Counted from the first letter of the stretch, positions 16,592 to 26,296 are shown. The stretch is DNA of 64,000 bases from Spiro-02 sp034114085 (GCA_034114085.1 JAXEWB010000002.1:62001-126000), one strand, 5' to 3'. Notes: generated by a model from the sequence alone, not told the origin. Made by a program: numbers and translations.

Positions 16592-18337
16592 GTGAATGGT
16601 CGCAAGCAACTCAAGCGTTTGATCGATGTCGCCGCGGGACGGGCCGCCGCTGATCTCTTGATTCGAAACTGCCGTATCATCGATGTGTTCAACAAGGAGA
16701 TTTTTGACGGTGACGTATTGGTCAGCGACGGCAGGATCGCCGGTTTTGGAAAAGAAGGGTTTCCAGATGCGGCGGCTACTGTGGATGCGCAGGGGCGTTA
16801 TCTTGTACCGGGTTTCATAGACAGTCACGTACATATAGAATCTTCCCATTGCAGCCCCGGTGAGTTCGCCCGGTTGGTAGTCCCCTGTGGAACGACGACC
16901 GTAGTCGCCGACCCTCATGAGATTTGCAATGTCTGTGGGATTGATGGACTCGACTATATGCTGGAAGCTTCAGAAGGGCTTCCGCTCCAGATATTCATGA
17001 TGATACCCTCCTGTGTGCCGGCCACGCCATTTGAAAACGCAGGTGCGACGCTTCTGGCCGATTCCATCGCGACGCGCATCGACCATCCCCGTATCCTAGG
17101 TCTTGGCGAGCTGATGGATTATTTTGGGGTTATCAATGCCGATGATGCTATCCTCGACAAGCTGATAGTCGCCCGTGGGGCTGGCAAGTCTGTGGACGGG
17201 CATAGCCCTGCAATTACAGGAACCGATCTGGATGCCTATAGCGCCAGCGGGGTGCGGACCGATCATGAATGTGACACTCCTGAAGAACTGCATGAACGGG
17301 TGCGCCGTGGCATGTACGTGCTGCTTCGCCAGGGTTCCGCTTGTCGCAATGTGCTGAACCTGCTTGGCGGCGTGACCTCCGACAACGAACGGAGGTGCCT
17401 GTTCTGTACCGATGACCGCCAGCCCAAGAGCATCCTGGAAGAAGGCCATATCGACAATAACGTCAGGCTGGCCGTCGGTGGGGGGCTGGATCCTCTGTCC
17501 GCGATCAGAATAGCCACGATAAATTCCGCCGAGTGCTTCGGACTCCGCGACCGGGGAGCCATCGCTCCCGGTTATCGGGCTGATTTCTCTCTGGTTGATG
17601 ATCTTGAGAAATTCCATATGCATCAGGTTTTCATTGGAGGACGACTAGTCGCTGAGGAAGGCTCATACTTGTTTAAGAACCCCCATGTTGAGCCGAAGAA
17701 TGTCAGTGGGCGTATGCGAGTCGCGGATTTCTCCGTCGAGAAGCTTCGATTGTCACTTGAATCGCCCCATGTTCATACGATTGACATTATTCCCGGTGGG
17801 GTCGTTACTGCGCTGGGCGAAGCTCATGTCGCCCTGTCATCCAGTGGAGAGTGGCTGCCTGATCCTGCGCAGGACATCGCCAAGCTGGCCGTTGTTGAAC
17901 GTCATCATGGCACCGGCAACGTTGGTGTCGCATTGATTCGCGATTACGGTATCAAGGGCGGTGCGATAGCCATGAGTATCGCCCACGATTCGCATAATAT
18001 CATTGTGGTCGGAGACTGTGACTCCGATATGGTTCTCGCCGTTGAAGAATTGGTTCGCCTCGGCGGCGGTGTCACGATAGTCAAGGCCGGCAAGGTGCTT
18101 GATTCCCTGCCGTTGCCGATTGCGGGCCTCATGACCGATGAAACCGGTGTCTATGTAGACAAGATGCTGACAACCATGCATACGCTCGCATTGAATGAAC
18201 TGCATGTGAATCCTGCGATTGATCCGTTTATGACGCTCTGTTTCATGGCCCTGCCGGTAATCCCCGCCGTCAAGTTGACTGATGTCGGACTGTTCGATGT
18301 CACTCAGTTCAAGTTCATTCCGCTCGAAATGGAATAG
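16592..18337 (+). CDS. adeC: Adenine deaminase
   Basis: A 581-residue metal-dependent amidohydrolase converting adenine to hypoxanthine and ammonia. The GTG at 16592 has GGAGG (16581-16585) at 6 nt; the ATG at 16547 has none. Metal ligand motifs are visible: GFIDSHVHIESS, VVADPHEICNV, GHSPAITG and FCTDDRQP. The C-terminal AdeC domain (SIAHDSHNIIVVG onward) completes the family length. It would feed hypoxanthine to a molybdenum hydroxylase and works with the two permeases. It has its own promoter region. Confidence 0.95.
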   Translation: MNGRKQLKRLIDVAAGRAAADLLIRNCRIIDVFNKEIFDGDVLVSDGRIAGFGKEGFPDAAATVDAQGRYLVPGFIDSHVHIESSHCSPGEFARLVVPCGTTTVVADPHEICNVCGIDGLDYMLEASEGLPLQIFMMIPSCVPATPFENAGATLLADSIATRIDHPRILGLGELMDYFGVINADDAILDKLIVARGAGKSVDGHSPAITGTDLDAYSASGVRTDHECDTPEELHERVRRGMYVLLRQGSACRNVLNLLGGVTSDNERRCLFCTDDRQPKSILEEGHIDNNVRLAVGGGLDPLSAIRIATINSAECFGLRDRGAIAPGYRADFSLVDDLEKFHMHQVFIGGRLVAEEGSYLFKNPHVEPKNVSGRMRVADFSVEKLRLSLESPHVHTIDIIPGGVVTALGEAHVALSSSGEWLPDPAQDIAKLAVVERHHGTGNVGVALIRDYGIKGGAIAMSIAHDSHNIIVVGDCDSDMVLAVEELVRLGGGVTIVKAGKVLDSLPLPIAGLMTDETGVYVDKMLTTMHTLALNELHVNPAIDPFMTLCFMALPVIPAVKLTDVGLFDVTQFKFIPLEME

Positions 18338-18361
18338 GCGCATAGCCTGACGTCCCGTACA

Positions 18362-18396
18362 TGCCGTGAGATTCAGTTCCCACGGTATCTTTTGCG
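18362..18396 (+). terminator. Weak terminator-like hairpin after adeC
   Basis: CCGTG (18364-18368) pairs with CACGG (18381-18385), extended by G-U and T-A pairs, and TCTTTT follows. Confidence 0.4.
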
Positions 18397-18483
18397 ATTC
18401 CATATCACCTGCAAGCCAATGCGGTTTGTGAATGACGACATGCGGTTTTGCTAAACTTGGCCAGTGGTTCGAGCAAACACCAA

Positions 18484-18515
18484 GTGAACACCGGTTGAGC
18501 CTGGGGCGAACACTG
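18484..18515. repeat. Dispersed repeat, copy A
   Basis: Contains GTGAACACCGGTTGA (18484-18498) and GAGCCTGGGGCGAACACTG (18497-18515). Both blocks recur near 38.3 kb with two mismatches in the second and a different spacing. It is non-coding and lies between converging transcripts. Confidence 0.5.
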
Positions 18516-18534
18516 AGCAGGCACTGAGCGAACC

Positions 18535-19308
18535 TTACCCCCTATACACGAGCATCTTGCCATCGTGGGATAGCGTCGTCATGGGCGTGTCATACAATGA
18601 AGTCAGCAGCTCTGAAGTCATCGTTTTAGCCAGTGGTCCTGCGGCGAGGAGCCTGCCGGATTTCAGCATCGCAACATGGGTGGCGGCTTCCGCGGCCATG
18701 GACGGATCATGAGTGGTGAAGAACAGCGTCATGCCCTGTTCATGAAGTTTGCCGAGTATCTTCAGGACCTTCGCCGTGTTGGCGGGGTCCAGCGCGCTCG
18801 TCGGTTCGTCAAGTAGCATAAGCTTTGGCCGTTGGGCGACTGCCCGTGCCAGCAACAGTAGCTGATGCTCGCCGCCGGACAGGCTTGTCACCAAGCGACC
18901 TGAAAAAGCGGTGAGGCCGACTTGTCGCAACGCATCACCGGCGATATCGATGTCTTCGGCGCGAGGTTGCGCCATATCGCCGAGGTACGGAGCCCTGCCG
19001 AACAGGATATAGTCAAGCACTGTAAAAGCGAAGTTGGAATTTTCATCCTGGGGAACCAACGACACCATCCGTCCGATTTCCTTGCGCCTATAGGAATCCA
19101 GAGGCTTGCCGAACAACAGGACATCACCTTGCATCGGTGCTTTCCATGTCAACAAAATATCCATTAGCGTTGATTTGCCCGCTCCATTTGGACCAAGCAA
19201 CGCCATGGAGCACCCTTGGGGAATTTCAAGATTGAAGGCGTCAAGCGCTGGCTCCGGAGCATTCGGATAGCAATAGGAGATGTTGGAGATCGTACAGGCG
19301 TTGTTCAT
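18535..19308 (-). CDS. FecE/MolC-type ABC importer ATPase
   Basis: A 257-residue ATPase of the type II (iron-siderophore, B12, molybdate) importers. It energises the FecCD-type permease encoded just upstream. The ATG at 19308 overlaps the permease stop as ATGA. Motifs: Walker A LLGPNGAGKSTL, Q-loop VPQDENS, signature SLSGGEHQLL, Walker B LMLLDEPTSALD and FFTTHDPSMA. A longer in-frame extension from 19533 runs inside the permease gene and is rejected. Ligand is not evident from this gene. Confidence 0.9.
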   Translation of the reverse strand: MNNACTISNISYCYPNAPEPALDAFNLEIPQGCSMALLGPNGAGKSTLMDILLTWKAPMQGDVLLFGKPLDSYRRKEIGRMVSLVPQDENSNFAFTVLDYILFGRAPYLGDMAQPRAEDIDIAGDALRQVGLTAFSGRLVTSLSGGEHQLLLLARAVAQRPKLMLLDEPTSALDPANTAKVLKILGKLHEQGMTLFFTTHDPSMAAEAATHVAMLKSGRLLAAGPLAKTMTSELLTSLYDTPMTTLSHDGKMLVYRG

Positions 19309-20339
19309 AGGCCAGCTCCATGCTGTTTCTGGACAAGTATGGCAATGAATATTACTGCCCCGATAATGCTCGTCAGCAAGCCTAACGGGATTTCTCCTGC
19401 GAGAAGCGTCCTTCCAATTGTGTCGCAGAGAAGCAGGAACACCGCGCCCATGAGGATTGAACCGGGCAGCGCGTGGCGGCTGTCCGCACCGAAAAGCCTC
19501 CTCGCCAAGTGGGGGATGATCAAACCGATCCATCCCACCAGCCCTGTGACGGAAATGACGACGGTGGTTCCGACTGTCGCAACGAACAGGAGCAACAGCT
19601 TGTCCCTATTGGGGGAAAGTCCGACCGAATGGGCCGTGCGGTCGTTGAGCGACAAGACGTTCAACCGCCAGCGATAGCAGATTAGTATGACCAGGGCGAC
19701 TGCAACTACAGGGAGTACAGACAACGTGTTGGACCAGGTGCTGTTCCATAGCCCCCCCATCATCCAGAACGTGATGTCTTGCAAATCTCGGGTAGGGTCG
19801 GCGACCAGCTTGAGCATCGCCAAGCCCGATGAAAATATCGCGGAAACTGCTATGCCGGCCAGGACGAGCCGCAACAGCCAGCCTCCAAAACGGAAGTTCC
19901 GTGCGAGGAAGTATGAGAGAAACAATGCCAGCAGACCAAAACTGGTCGCGCTGATCTGGACCAGCGTTGTCGAATATCCCGCGACAATGATCACTAGCGC
20001 GGCCCCGAACGCGGCGCCCTGCGATACGCCGAGGAACCCTGGTTCGACGAGGGGATTTGAAAACAACATCTGGAACACAAATCCTGATCCCGCGAGAATC
20101 GCCCCCGCCAATACTGCGAGGATGATGCGGGGAAGCCGTACATTGACGATGATATTCCTCATCAACGGGTCGTTAAGGATGGCCGATGGAGGCGTCAGGC
20201 CTGCCTTTGGATACCTGCCTATCAGTAGCGTAACCAACGACAGCACCACGAGCAGGATGCCGAACGCAAGAAGCAACAATCGATTGCGCCTGATTTGCGA
20301 GAGGTACTGTTCTCCTGTGGTGGATGCTGGAATATTCAT
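19305..20339 (-). CDS. FecCD-type ABC importer permease
   Basis: A 344-residue permease with about ten membrane helices, the standard length for the FecCD/BtuC family. The segment GSGFVFQMLFSNPLVEPGFLGVSQGAAFGA is split here into its typical parts: QMLFSNPLVEPGFLG, then SQGAAFGAAL. It is coupled to the ATPase. No binding protein lies next to it; the likely partner is 7 kb away at 27406-28512. The ATG has no ribosome site and sits only about 8 bp beyond the promoter -10, so the mRNA may be nearly leaderless. Confidence 0.9.
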   Translation of the reverse strand: MNIPASTTGEQYLSQIRRNRLLLLAFGILLVVLSLVTLLIGRYPKAGLTPPSAILNDPLMRNIIVNVRLPRIILAVLAGAILAGSGFVFQMLFSNPLVEPGFLGVSQGAAFGAALVIIVAGYSTTLVQISATSFGLLALFLSYFLARNFRFGGWLLRLVLAGIAVSAIFSSGLAMLKLVADPTRDLQDITFWMMGGLWNSTWSNTLSVLPVVAVALVILICYRWRLNVLSLNDRTAHSVGLSPNRDKLLLLFVATVGTTVVISVTGLVGWIGLIIPHLARRLFGADSRHALPGSILMGAVFLLLCDTIGRTLLAGEIPLGLLTSIIGAVIFIAILVQKQHGAGL

Positions 20340-20347
20340 TGCGAAAC

Positions 20348-20376
20348 AGTATAACTATTGGAAGAGTGTCTGTCGA
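20348..20376 (-). promoter_or_regulatory. Promoter just upstream of the FecCD permease
   Basis: On the minus strand TCGACA (20376-20371) and TATACT (20353-20348) are exactly 17 bp apart. The transcript would start at or next to the ATG at 20339. Confidence 0.55.
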
Positions 20377-20534
20377 GGGCATACGAGAATATGGTTCGTG
20401 GTCGATGTTCAGAGAAAAAAAATATGTCAAAACACTCATTTGCCGCTGGTATCTCCGGAATGGGCTGAATGTACTCTTGTTCTCTCTATTTCGGTGTAGA
20501 CGCTGATGAGCCGTCCATAAGGAAGCGGATATTT

Positions 20535-21248
20535 TTATGCCGGATATTGCCCCGCATGCTTCAATTTGCCAAGTTTGTCGATGCTTCTTTCCATTCCTGT
20601 CGTGATTTGTTCTTGAATTTCATCTAGCATTCGCTTGTCATGGAGGACGGCATAATCAATTATTGCTTTATGGTGATTATAAAAACGTTCTGAAAAAGGT
20701 TTATGGTAATCTTCTGTGAGGTTGATTTCCAGAAGTGTGCGGATAACAGGGACCAGTGAACACCATGCTCTGAGAATGGGGCGATTGCCAGCGGATTTCA
20801 TCAACGCCTGATGAAATTGCATGTCAATGTCTATGCTGTAGCTATTGGGATCTGAGAGGAAATCCGGGTTGGATTCCCGTTTGTTGTATTGATCAAGAAC
20901 TTCAAGCATCGGCAGGTAGGAGACGTCATCACGGGAAAGAATGATATTGGCCGCCTGCGTCTCCAACATCCCGCGCAACGCATATGTATCACGAATAATC
21001 TTTTCATCTATGCCAACTACGATGCATCCGCCTGAATCAAGGAATTCCACAAGGCCTTCGTTCGACAAATCCTGCATGGCTGTACGGATCGTCCCTCGGC
21101 TGGTGTTGTATGTGGAGGCCAACTCGGTTTCAAGAAGACGGGACCCTTGCTGGTATCTGCCAATGATGATATCTCGCTGAAGCTGGTTGAGGACTGCTTT
21201 TGCTATTGAGTCTTTGCCAATCATCGCACGAGAGTAATTGGTTTTCAT
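20535..21248 (-). CDS. GntR-family (FadR/FCD) regulator of the hydroxyacid cassette
   Basis: 237 residues. The ATG at 21248 follows AAGGAGAT. An N-terminal winged helix (IIIGRYQQGSRLLETELA, TSRGTIRTAMQDLSNEGLVE) precedes an all-helical FCD ligand domain with metal-binding type residues (D, H and H spaced across the domain). Such proteins are usually repressors released by a carboxylate. It is divergent from the dehydrogenase operon, and the shared intergenic region has three matching operator-like sites, so it likely controls both directions. Confidence 0.88.
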   Translation of the reverse strand: MKTNYSRAMIGKDSIAKAVLNQLQRDIIIGRYQQGSRLLETELASTYNTSRGTIRTAMQDLSNEGLVEFLDSGGCIVVGIDEKIIRDTYALRGMLETQAANIILSRDDVSYLPMLEVLDQYNKRESNPDFLSDPNSYSIDIDMQFHQALMKSAGNRPILRAWCSLVPVIRTLLEINLTEDYHKPFSERFYNHHKAIIDYAVLHDKRMLDEIQEQITTGMERSIDKLGKLKHAGQYPA

Positions 21249-21274
21249 GCTACATATCTCCTTGGTTGAAACAT

Positions 21275-21396
21275 AGAATACCATGGTTAAAAAAAATAGT
21301 CAAATGTCAACATTTTATTCATATATGCTGCCCATTAAATATAATTGTTAACATTAATATAAAAATGTTGACAAAATAAAAATGCGGCGTTATACA
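21275..21396. promoter_or_regulatory. Divergent promoters with repeated GntR-type operators
   Basis: Forward promoter: TTGACA (21368-21373), 17 bp, TATACA (21391-21396). Reverse promoter: TTGACT (21303-21298), 17 bp, TATTCT (21280-21275). Three related sites, ATGTCAACAT (21304-21313), TGTTAACAT (21346-21354) and ATGTTGACA (21365-21373), lie next to the reverse -35, in the middle, and over the forward -35. They share the core TGTYRACA and probably bind the GntR protein. Confidence 0.65.
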
Positions 21397-21429
21397 TATT
21401 GCATGCAAGCGAGTGAAAAGGAGCGGCAT

Positions 21430-22461
21430 ATGGAAAAAATAATCTTAGCGGAGAGCCTTGGACCTTTTGTACATGAGATATTCGTTAAAGCGGGAGTACC
21501 AGAAGAAAGGGCGACTGTACTTGCGAATTGTCTTGTTGAAGCGGATTTGAACGGAATATCAAGTCATGGCGTAATTAGGGTTCCTGTATATGTCCGGAGA
21601 ATACTTCAGGGACTGACGGAAACAAAAGCCGTTATCACCCCGATTGAGGATTTCCCCGCTTCAGCGTTACTTGATGGTAAAAACGTCATTGGGCAGGTCG
21701 CTGGGGAAGAAGCGATGAGAATCGCAATCCAAAAAGCGCGGACAGTCGGAATCGCCTGTGTAGGTCTACGGGGAACAAACCATTTTGGAACTTGCGGCCA
21801 TTATTCAGAAATGGCTGCGAAAAGCAATATGATAGGTTTTTCTTTTGTCAATACTACTCCGCTTGTCGCAGTCTACGGCGGAACAAGAAAGGCGGTGGGC
21901 AATAATCCTCTTTCTATCGCAATTCCTGCGAAGGAGCATTTTCCGATAATCCTTGACATGGCGTGTAGCGTCGCGCAGGGGAAAATAGAGATTCTCAAGA
22001 AGAAAGGGTTGGATATACCAAGTGGCTGGGCGGTAGATGAAGAAGGAAATCCAACGACAGATCCTGACAAGGCGCTAAAAGGCGTCCTGCTTCCAATAGC
22101 CGGTCCGAAAGGATCTGGCCTTGCGATCGCCATCGATATTCTCTGCGGCATTCTTACGGGTTCAGGCGTTGGAAATGAGATTCGGCATCTCAACGATCCC
22201 GAGCCACAAAATCTCGGAGCATTTTTCATCGCGATAGATATAGCGAAATTTACCAATGTAGATATGTTCTTGGGACGAGTGGATCATTATGTCGATTGCC
22301 TCAAAGGTTCTGCGCGTGAAGGCGAACATATCTTGATGCCGGGAGAGGAATGTTTTATCAACCATGGAGAACGCTTGATAACGGGAATCCCATTTCCGTC
22401 CGCCGTACTCGACGACCTGAATGAAGTAGCCGCCCAGCTCGGAATGACCGATAGAATCTGA
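21430..22461 (+). CDS. Malate/L-lactate dehydrogenase family (Ldh_2) 2-hydroxyacid dehydrogenase
   Basis: A 343-residue NAD(P)-dependent oxidoreductase of the Ldh_2 fold, which includes malate, ureidoglycolate and (R)-sulfolactate dehydrogenases. The ATG at 21430 follows AAGGAG. Typical motifs are SSHGVIRVPVYVRRI, GTNHFGTCGHY with the catalytic His, and NNPLSIAIPA. It is the first gene of an operon with a second, unrelated hydroxyacid dehydrogenase, an aldolase and a carboxylate transporter. The specific 2-hydroxyacid cannot be named. Confidence 0.88.
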   Translation: MEKIILAESLGPFVHEIFVKAGVPEERATVLANCLVEADLNGISSHGVIRVPVYVRRILQGLTETKAVITPIEDFPASALLDGKNVIGQVAGEEAMRIAIQKARTVGIACVGLRGTNHFGTCGHYSEMAAKSNMIGFSFVNTTPLVAVYGGTRKAVGNNPLSIAIPAKEHFPIILDMACSVAQGKIEILKKKGLDIPSGWAVDEEGNPTTDPDKALKGVLLPIAGPKGSGLAIAIDILCGILTGSGVGNEIRHLNDPEPQNLGAFFIAIDIAKFTNVDMFLGRVDHYVDCLKGSAREGEHILMPGEECFINHGERLITGIPFPSAVLDDLNEVAAQLGMTDRI

Positions 22462-22471
22462 GGTAGGCGAA

Positions 22472-23419
22472 ATGAAAAAAATGGTCTTGTTAAGTCGTTT
22501 GTTTGATGCCGGGATGGATGTTCTTGAGGGGAAGGTCAGCGTAGAAGAATGTTTCTGCGATAATCCATATGACGTGATGGCTGTTTTGCAAAAAGCCGAT
22601 GGCGTGCTGATTGGAAATCAGCGGTTTGGAGCCGACATAATCAATGCCTGTCCGAATCTTGGACTGATTGCAAAACAGGGTAGTGGAGTTGACAATATTG
22701 ATCTTGCGGCGGCAACGAAGAAAGGAATTCCTGTCGTCATCAGTCCAGGAGCGAATGCCCAGGCGGTTGCGGAGCATGTCATGATGTTGATTCTCTGCGC
22801 CAGCAGAAATCTGATTCGGTACGACAAGGCTACTCGAAATGGTGATTTCGCCATTAGGTCAAGCTGTGCGGAACGGGGGCTTCATGGGAAAAGAATCGGA
22901 CTTGTCGGATATGGAAAGATAGGACAGGCTGTATGCGCATATGCCAACGCGTTTGGAATGCAACCGATTGTATTTGACCCTTATCTTTCGGGACAGGACG
23001 GACAATTGTTTTCCCGTTGCGATACTTTGGATGATCTTTTGACTGCCTGCGATGTTGTTTCAATTCACGTTCCTCTGACAAATGAAACGAGGGGGATGGT
23101 TGGCGAAAAGGAACTTGCGGCAATGAAAAGTGGATCGATTCTCATCAACTGTTCACGAGGTGGAATAGTTGATGAAGCAGCCTTGTACCAAGCATTGAAA
23201 TCAGGCCATCTACATGGTGCGGGGCTTGATGTCCATAGTAACGAACCTTGTTCGTCCGATAATCCGCTTTTCTCGTTGGACAATATTGTCGTAACCCCAC
23301 ATTCCGCCGCACTGACAAAAGAATCGGCGGATACGATGAGTATGTTGACGGCTGAGGGTATCTTGGCTGTTTTTGAAGGAAGGAAATGGACTCAGGTGGC
23401 CAATCCTGAAGTCCTGTAG
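22472..23419 (+). CDS. D-isomer-specific 2-hydroxyacid dehydrogenase
   Basis: A 315-residue phosphoglycerate dehydrogenase-like enzyme. The Rossmann motif is GLVGYGKIGQAV. Catalytic residues appear in INCSRGGIVDE (Arg), the downstream Glu region and VVTPHSAALT (His). It lacks the C-terminal ACT domain of biosynthetic SerA, so it is more likely catabolic. It follows the Ldh_2 gene by 10 bp. Paired with that enzyme it could interconvert the two stereoisomers of an imported hydroxyacid through the keto acid. Confidence 0.88.
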   Translation: MKKMVLLSRLFDAGMDVLEGKVSVEECFCDNPYDVMAVLQKADGVLIGNQRFGADIINACPNLGLIAKQGSGVDNIDLAAATKKGIPVVISPGANAQAVAEHVMMLILCASRNLIRYDKATRNGDFAIRSSCAERGLHGKRIGLVGYGKIGQAVCAYANAFGMQPIVFDPYLSGQDGQLFSRCDTLDDLLTACDVVSIHVPLTNETRGMVGEKELAAMKSGSILINCSRGGIVDEAALYQALKSGHLHGAGLDVHSNEPCSSDNPLFSLDNIVVTPHSAALTKESADTMSMLTAEGILAVFEGRKWTQVANPEVL

Positions 23420-23438
23420 CATGAAGGAGATGATTCAT

Positions 23439-24248
23439 ATGGAAGAGCAATTTGCGTTGAACAAGAAAATATTTGAACGATTGAATAATGGAGAAACCCT
23501 CATTGGGACCCATGTTACCTGCAATGATCCGCTTTTGACCGAAATCATTGGAAACGCGGGGTTCGATTATCTCTGGATAGATACTGAGCATACATATATT
23601 GAAAAAACCATGCTGATCAATCATCTTATCGCGGCCAGAGCCTGTCAGATTCCTGCGTTCGTGCGAATTCCATGGAACGACCAGGTCCTTGCCAAGCCCG
23701 TGCTCGACATGGGGGCGGATGGTCTGATTTTTCCCATGATTAGGACCGCGGAGGATGCTGAATACGCCTGTAAGTCCTGTATGTATCCCCCTTATGGTGT
23801 CAGAGGATTTGGGCCGAGGAGATCCACTCAATTCGGAAAATACAATACTACCGACTATATCAAAGAAAAACACAGGGATATTGTGAAACTGATTCAAATT
23901 GAAACGCGTGAGGCGGTAGACAATATCGACAAAATAGCGAGTATTCCAGATGTCGGTATTATTGTCATAGGTCCTATGGATCTGTCCGGAGCGTATGGAA
24001 AGCTTGCCCAGACCAAAGATCCTGAGATACAGGATGTTTACCGTTATGTCGCGGAAAGAGGTCGGGCGGCGGGAAAGCCAGTCCTTGTTTCGACTGGCGG
24101 CTACGATCTGGAGAATATCCGATTTTGGGCATCAATCGGTGTCAACATGATTACCATCGGAAACGAACCCGGATATATTAACGATGGTTTGAAGAAAACG
24201 CTTGCCAATTTCAAGACTGTTATGGAAGAATTCACAGTTTCTAACTAG
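23439..24248 (+). CDS. HpcH/HpaI-family aldolase
   Basis: A 269-residue metal-dependent class II aldolase related to 2-dehydro-3-deoxyglucarate aldolase. It cleaves 2-keto-3-deoxy acids to pyruvate and an aldehyde. AAGGAG (23424-23429) marks the ATG at 23439; upstream starts lie inside the previous gene. Conserved parts are FDYLWIDTEHTYIE near the N-terminus and MYPPYGVRGFGPRR with the active-site Arg. It would act after oxidation of a hydroxyacid to a keto acid by either dehydrogenase. Confidence 0.88.
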   Translation: MEEQFALNKKIFERLNNGETLIGTHVTCNDPLLTEIIGNAGFDYLWIDTEHTYIEKTMLINHLIAARACQIPAFVRIPWNDQVLAKPVLDMGADGLIFPMIRTAEDAEYACKSCMYPPYGVRGFGPRRSTQFGKYNTTDYIKEKHRDIVKLIQIETREAVDNIDKIASIPDVGIIVIGPMDLSGAYGKLAQTKDPEIQDVYRYVAERGRAAGKPVLVSTGGYDLENIRFWASIGVNMITIGNEPGYINDGLKKTLANFKTVMEEFTVSN

Positions 24249-24263
24249 TCGAGAGGAGTATGT

Positions 24264-24767
24264 ATGAAAAAGACGAAGGATTTAGTCACTGGTATCATGG
24301 TGTTCCTTGTCGCTTTCCTGTATATCATCAATGCATTTTCAGTAAAGGTATTCACTGGAATCGGGGCGACAACCATTAATTCGAGGACGATTCCACTTAT
24401 CTTTGGATTTTGCCTGGTGCTGCTCAGCGTATTACTTGTCGTCCGGGCGGTAAGGAGCCAAGAACAAAGCGGTTCTGGCACTACTTCCACTTTTGGTGAA
24501 AAAGCAAGTTATGCATCTTTGAGATTCAAGTATGCGGTACCCGTGACATTTGTACTTCTGATACTGTATGTCTTCTTGCTCAAGCGCGCTGGCTTTGTTC
24601 CCATGACCATCGCTTATTTGTCCCTTCAGATTTTACTACTGTATCCGGAAGGAAAGAAGCGATATTGGCTGGTAGCGGCTGTTTCTATAGTTTTTTCTTT
24701 CCTGGTTTATGCCTTGTTCGTCTATTGCCTTAACGTCCCGCTTCCATCTGGCATTATGCCGTTTTAA
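24264..24767 (+). CDS. tctB: Tripartite tricarboxylate transporter small membrane subunit (TctB)
   Basis: 167 residues with four predicted helices, the usual size of TctB subunits. GAGGAG precedes the ATG. It lies directly before tctA and pairs with it in a carboxylate importer dependent on ion gradients. Confidence 0.85.
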   Translation: MKKTKDLVTGIMVFLVAFLYIINAFSVKVFTGIGATTINSRTIPLIFGFCLVLLSVLLVVRAVRSQEQSGSGTTSTFGEKASYASLRFKYAVPVTFVLLILYVFLLKRAGFVPMTIAYLSLQILLLYPEGKKRYWLVAAVSIVFSFLVYALFVYCLNVPLPSGIMPF

Positions 24768-24778
24768 GGAGGACTGCT

Positions 24779-26278
24779 ATGTTTCTTAGTGGTTTTATTT
24801 CCGTATTTGGCAATCTATTAACGATTCTGTTGATTTTTCTAGGAGTGGGAGTCGGCATAGTCTTCGGTGCAATACCTGGACTGACCGCCACTATGGCCGT
24901 AGTGATGTTTCTTCCACTGACATATACATTGTCACCAATCATGGCGATTTCCTTGTTGATGGGTTTGTACATTGGCGGTACTTCGGGTGGACTGATTTCC
25001 GCAATTCTCCTGAATATTCCCGGTACGCCGTCCTCTGTAGCGACGTGCTTCGATGGAAGACCCATGGCGCTCAAAGGGGAGGCTCCCAAAGCTCTTGGAT
25101 TGGGAATATTCTTTTCATTTTTGGGAACCATTTTCGGTTTGATTTTGATGATGCTCATTGCGCCCCTGCTTGCGAAGGTCGCGATTATGTTTGGTCCGTT
25201 TGAATATTGCGCTCTTGCGATTTTTTCCTTGTCACTGGTTGTGATGCTCACTGGAAAAGATATTGTCAGAGGTCTGATGTCGGCTTTGATTGGAATGATG
25301 CTCGCGACGGTCGGGCTCGCTCCAATCGATTCCGCCAAGCGTTTTACATTTGGAAATCCACAGCTTAATTCAGGTTTTCAGCTGCTCGCGTTACTTATCG
25401 GATTGTATGCGATCAGTGAGATTCTTAATGTCGCTGAGGACTTGAATAAGGAACAACCCCAGGTGTACGAGGGGAGAATCAAAATCAAAGGATTGGGTTT
25501 TTCCATCAAGGAATTCGCCGGTCAGATTAAAAACTTTCTTTACAGTGCGATTATTGGAGCCGCCATTGGGATTCTCCCGGGAATCGGCGGTGGTACGGCG
25601 GGAATGCTTTCCTATACTTTTGTAAAAAACCGTTCCAAATACCCAGAGAAATTTGGAACGGGTGTGATTGACGGAATCGTAGCATCTGAAACATCAAACA
25701 ATGCCTGCATCGGAGGAGCGATGATTCCACTCCTCACATTGGGCATTCCTGGAGATGGAACGACAGCGGTTCTGCTGGGTGCTTTGATGGTTCATAATGT
25801 TGCCGCAGGGCCATTGATTTTTCAGAAAAATGGAGCTGTCGTATATGCGATCTATGCGGCGATGTTGGTCGCCAGTATCGCGATGTTGATTTTTGAGTTT
25901 GTAGGGATGAGGGGATTCATCCACGTATTGAAGATTCCTAAGCACTTTCTGCTGCCTGTCGTCATAACACTCTGTTTTGTCGGTGCGTTTGGAAGCTCGA
26001 ACAGGATGTTTGATGTGTATTGCGCCCTTGGTTTTGGCATCATGAGTTATTTGATGAAAAAGGGGGGGCTTCCATTTCCTCCTGTGATCTTGGGATTCAT
26101 TCTTGAGCCGTTGTTCGAATCGAATCTAAGACGGGTTTCGCAATATTTGTCCATTGATACAATGAGCTGGCTGTCTCATCCGATCGCGATTGTGTTCATG
26201 GTGATTACTATAGTTCTTTTAGTGGTCAATGTCAGGAAAATCAATGCCTCTAGAAGGATTGAAGATAAGAAAGATTAA
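24779..26278 (+). CDS. tctA: Tripartite tricarboxylate transporter large membrane subunit (TctA)
   Basis: 499 residues with about 11-12 helices. Signature parts: FGAIPGLTATMAV, MGLYIGGTSGGLISAILLN split by glycine-rich turns, and GILPGIGGGTAGMLSY. The two inverted Gly-rich Pro motifs form the substrate path. AAGGAGG lies just upstream. Imports the ligand bound by the TctC protein that follows. Confidence 0.93.
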   Translation: MFLSGFISVFGNLLTILLIFLGVGVGIVFGAIPGLTATMAVVMFLPLTYTLSPIMAISLLMGLYIGGTSGGLISAILLNIPGTPSSVATCFDGRPMALKGEAPKALGLGIFFSFLGTIFGLILMMLIAPLLAKVAIMFGPFEYCALAIFSLSLVVMLTGKDIVRGLMSALIGMMLATVGLAPIDSAKRFTFGNPQLNSGFQLLALLIGLYAISEILNVAEDLNKEQPQVYEGRIKIKGLGFSIKEFAGQIKNFLYSAIIGAAIGILPGIGGGTAGMLSYTFVKNRSKYPEKFGTGVIDGIVASETSNNACIGGAMIPLLTLGIPGDGTTAVLLGALMVHNVAAGPLIFQKNGAVVYAIYAAMLVASIAMLIFEFVGMRGFIHVLKIPKHFLLPVVITLCFVGAFGSSNRMFDVYCALGFGIMSYLMKKGGLPFPPVILGFILEPLFESNLRRVSQYLSIDTMSWLSHPIAIVFMVITIVLLVVNVRKINASRRIEDKKD

Positions 26279-26296
26279 CGAAAAAAGGAGAAGGAT

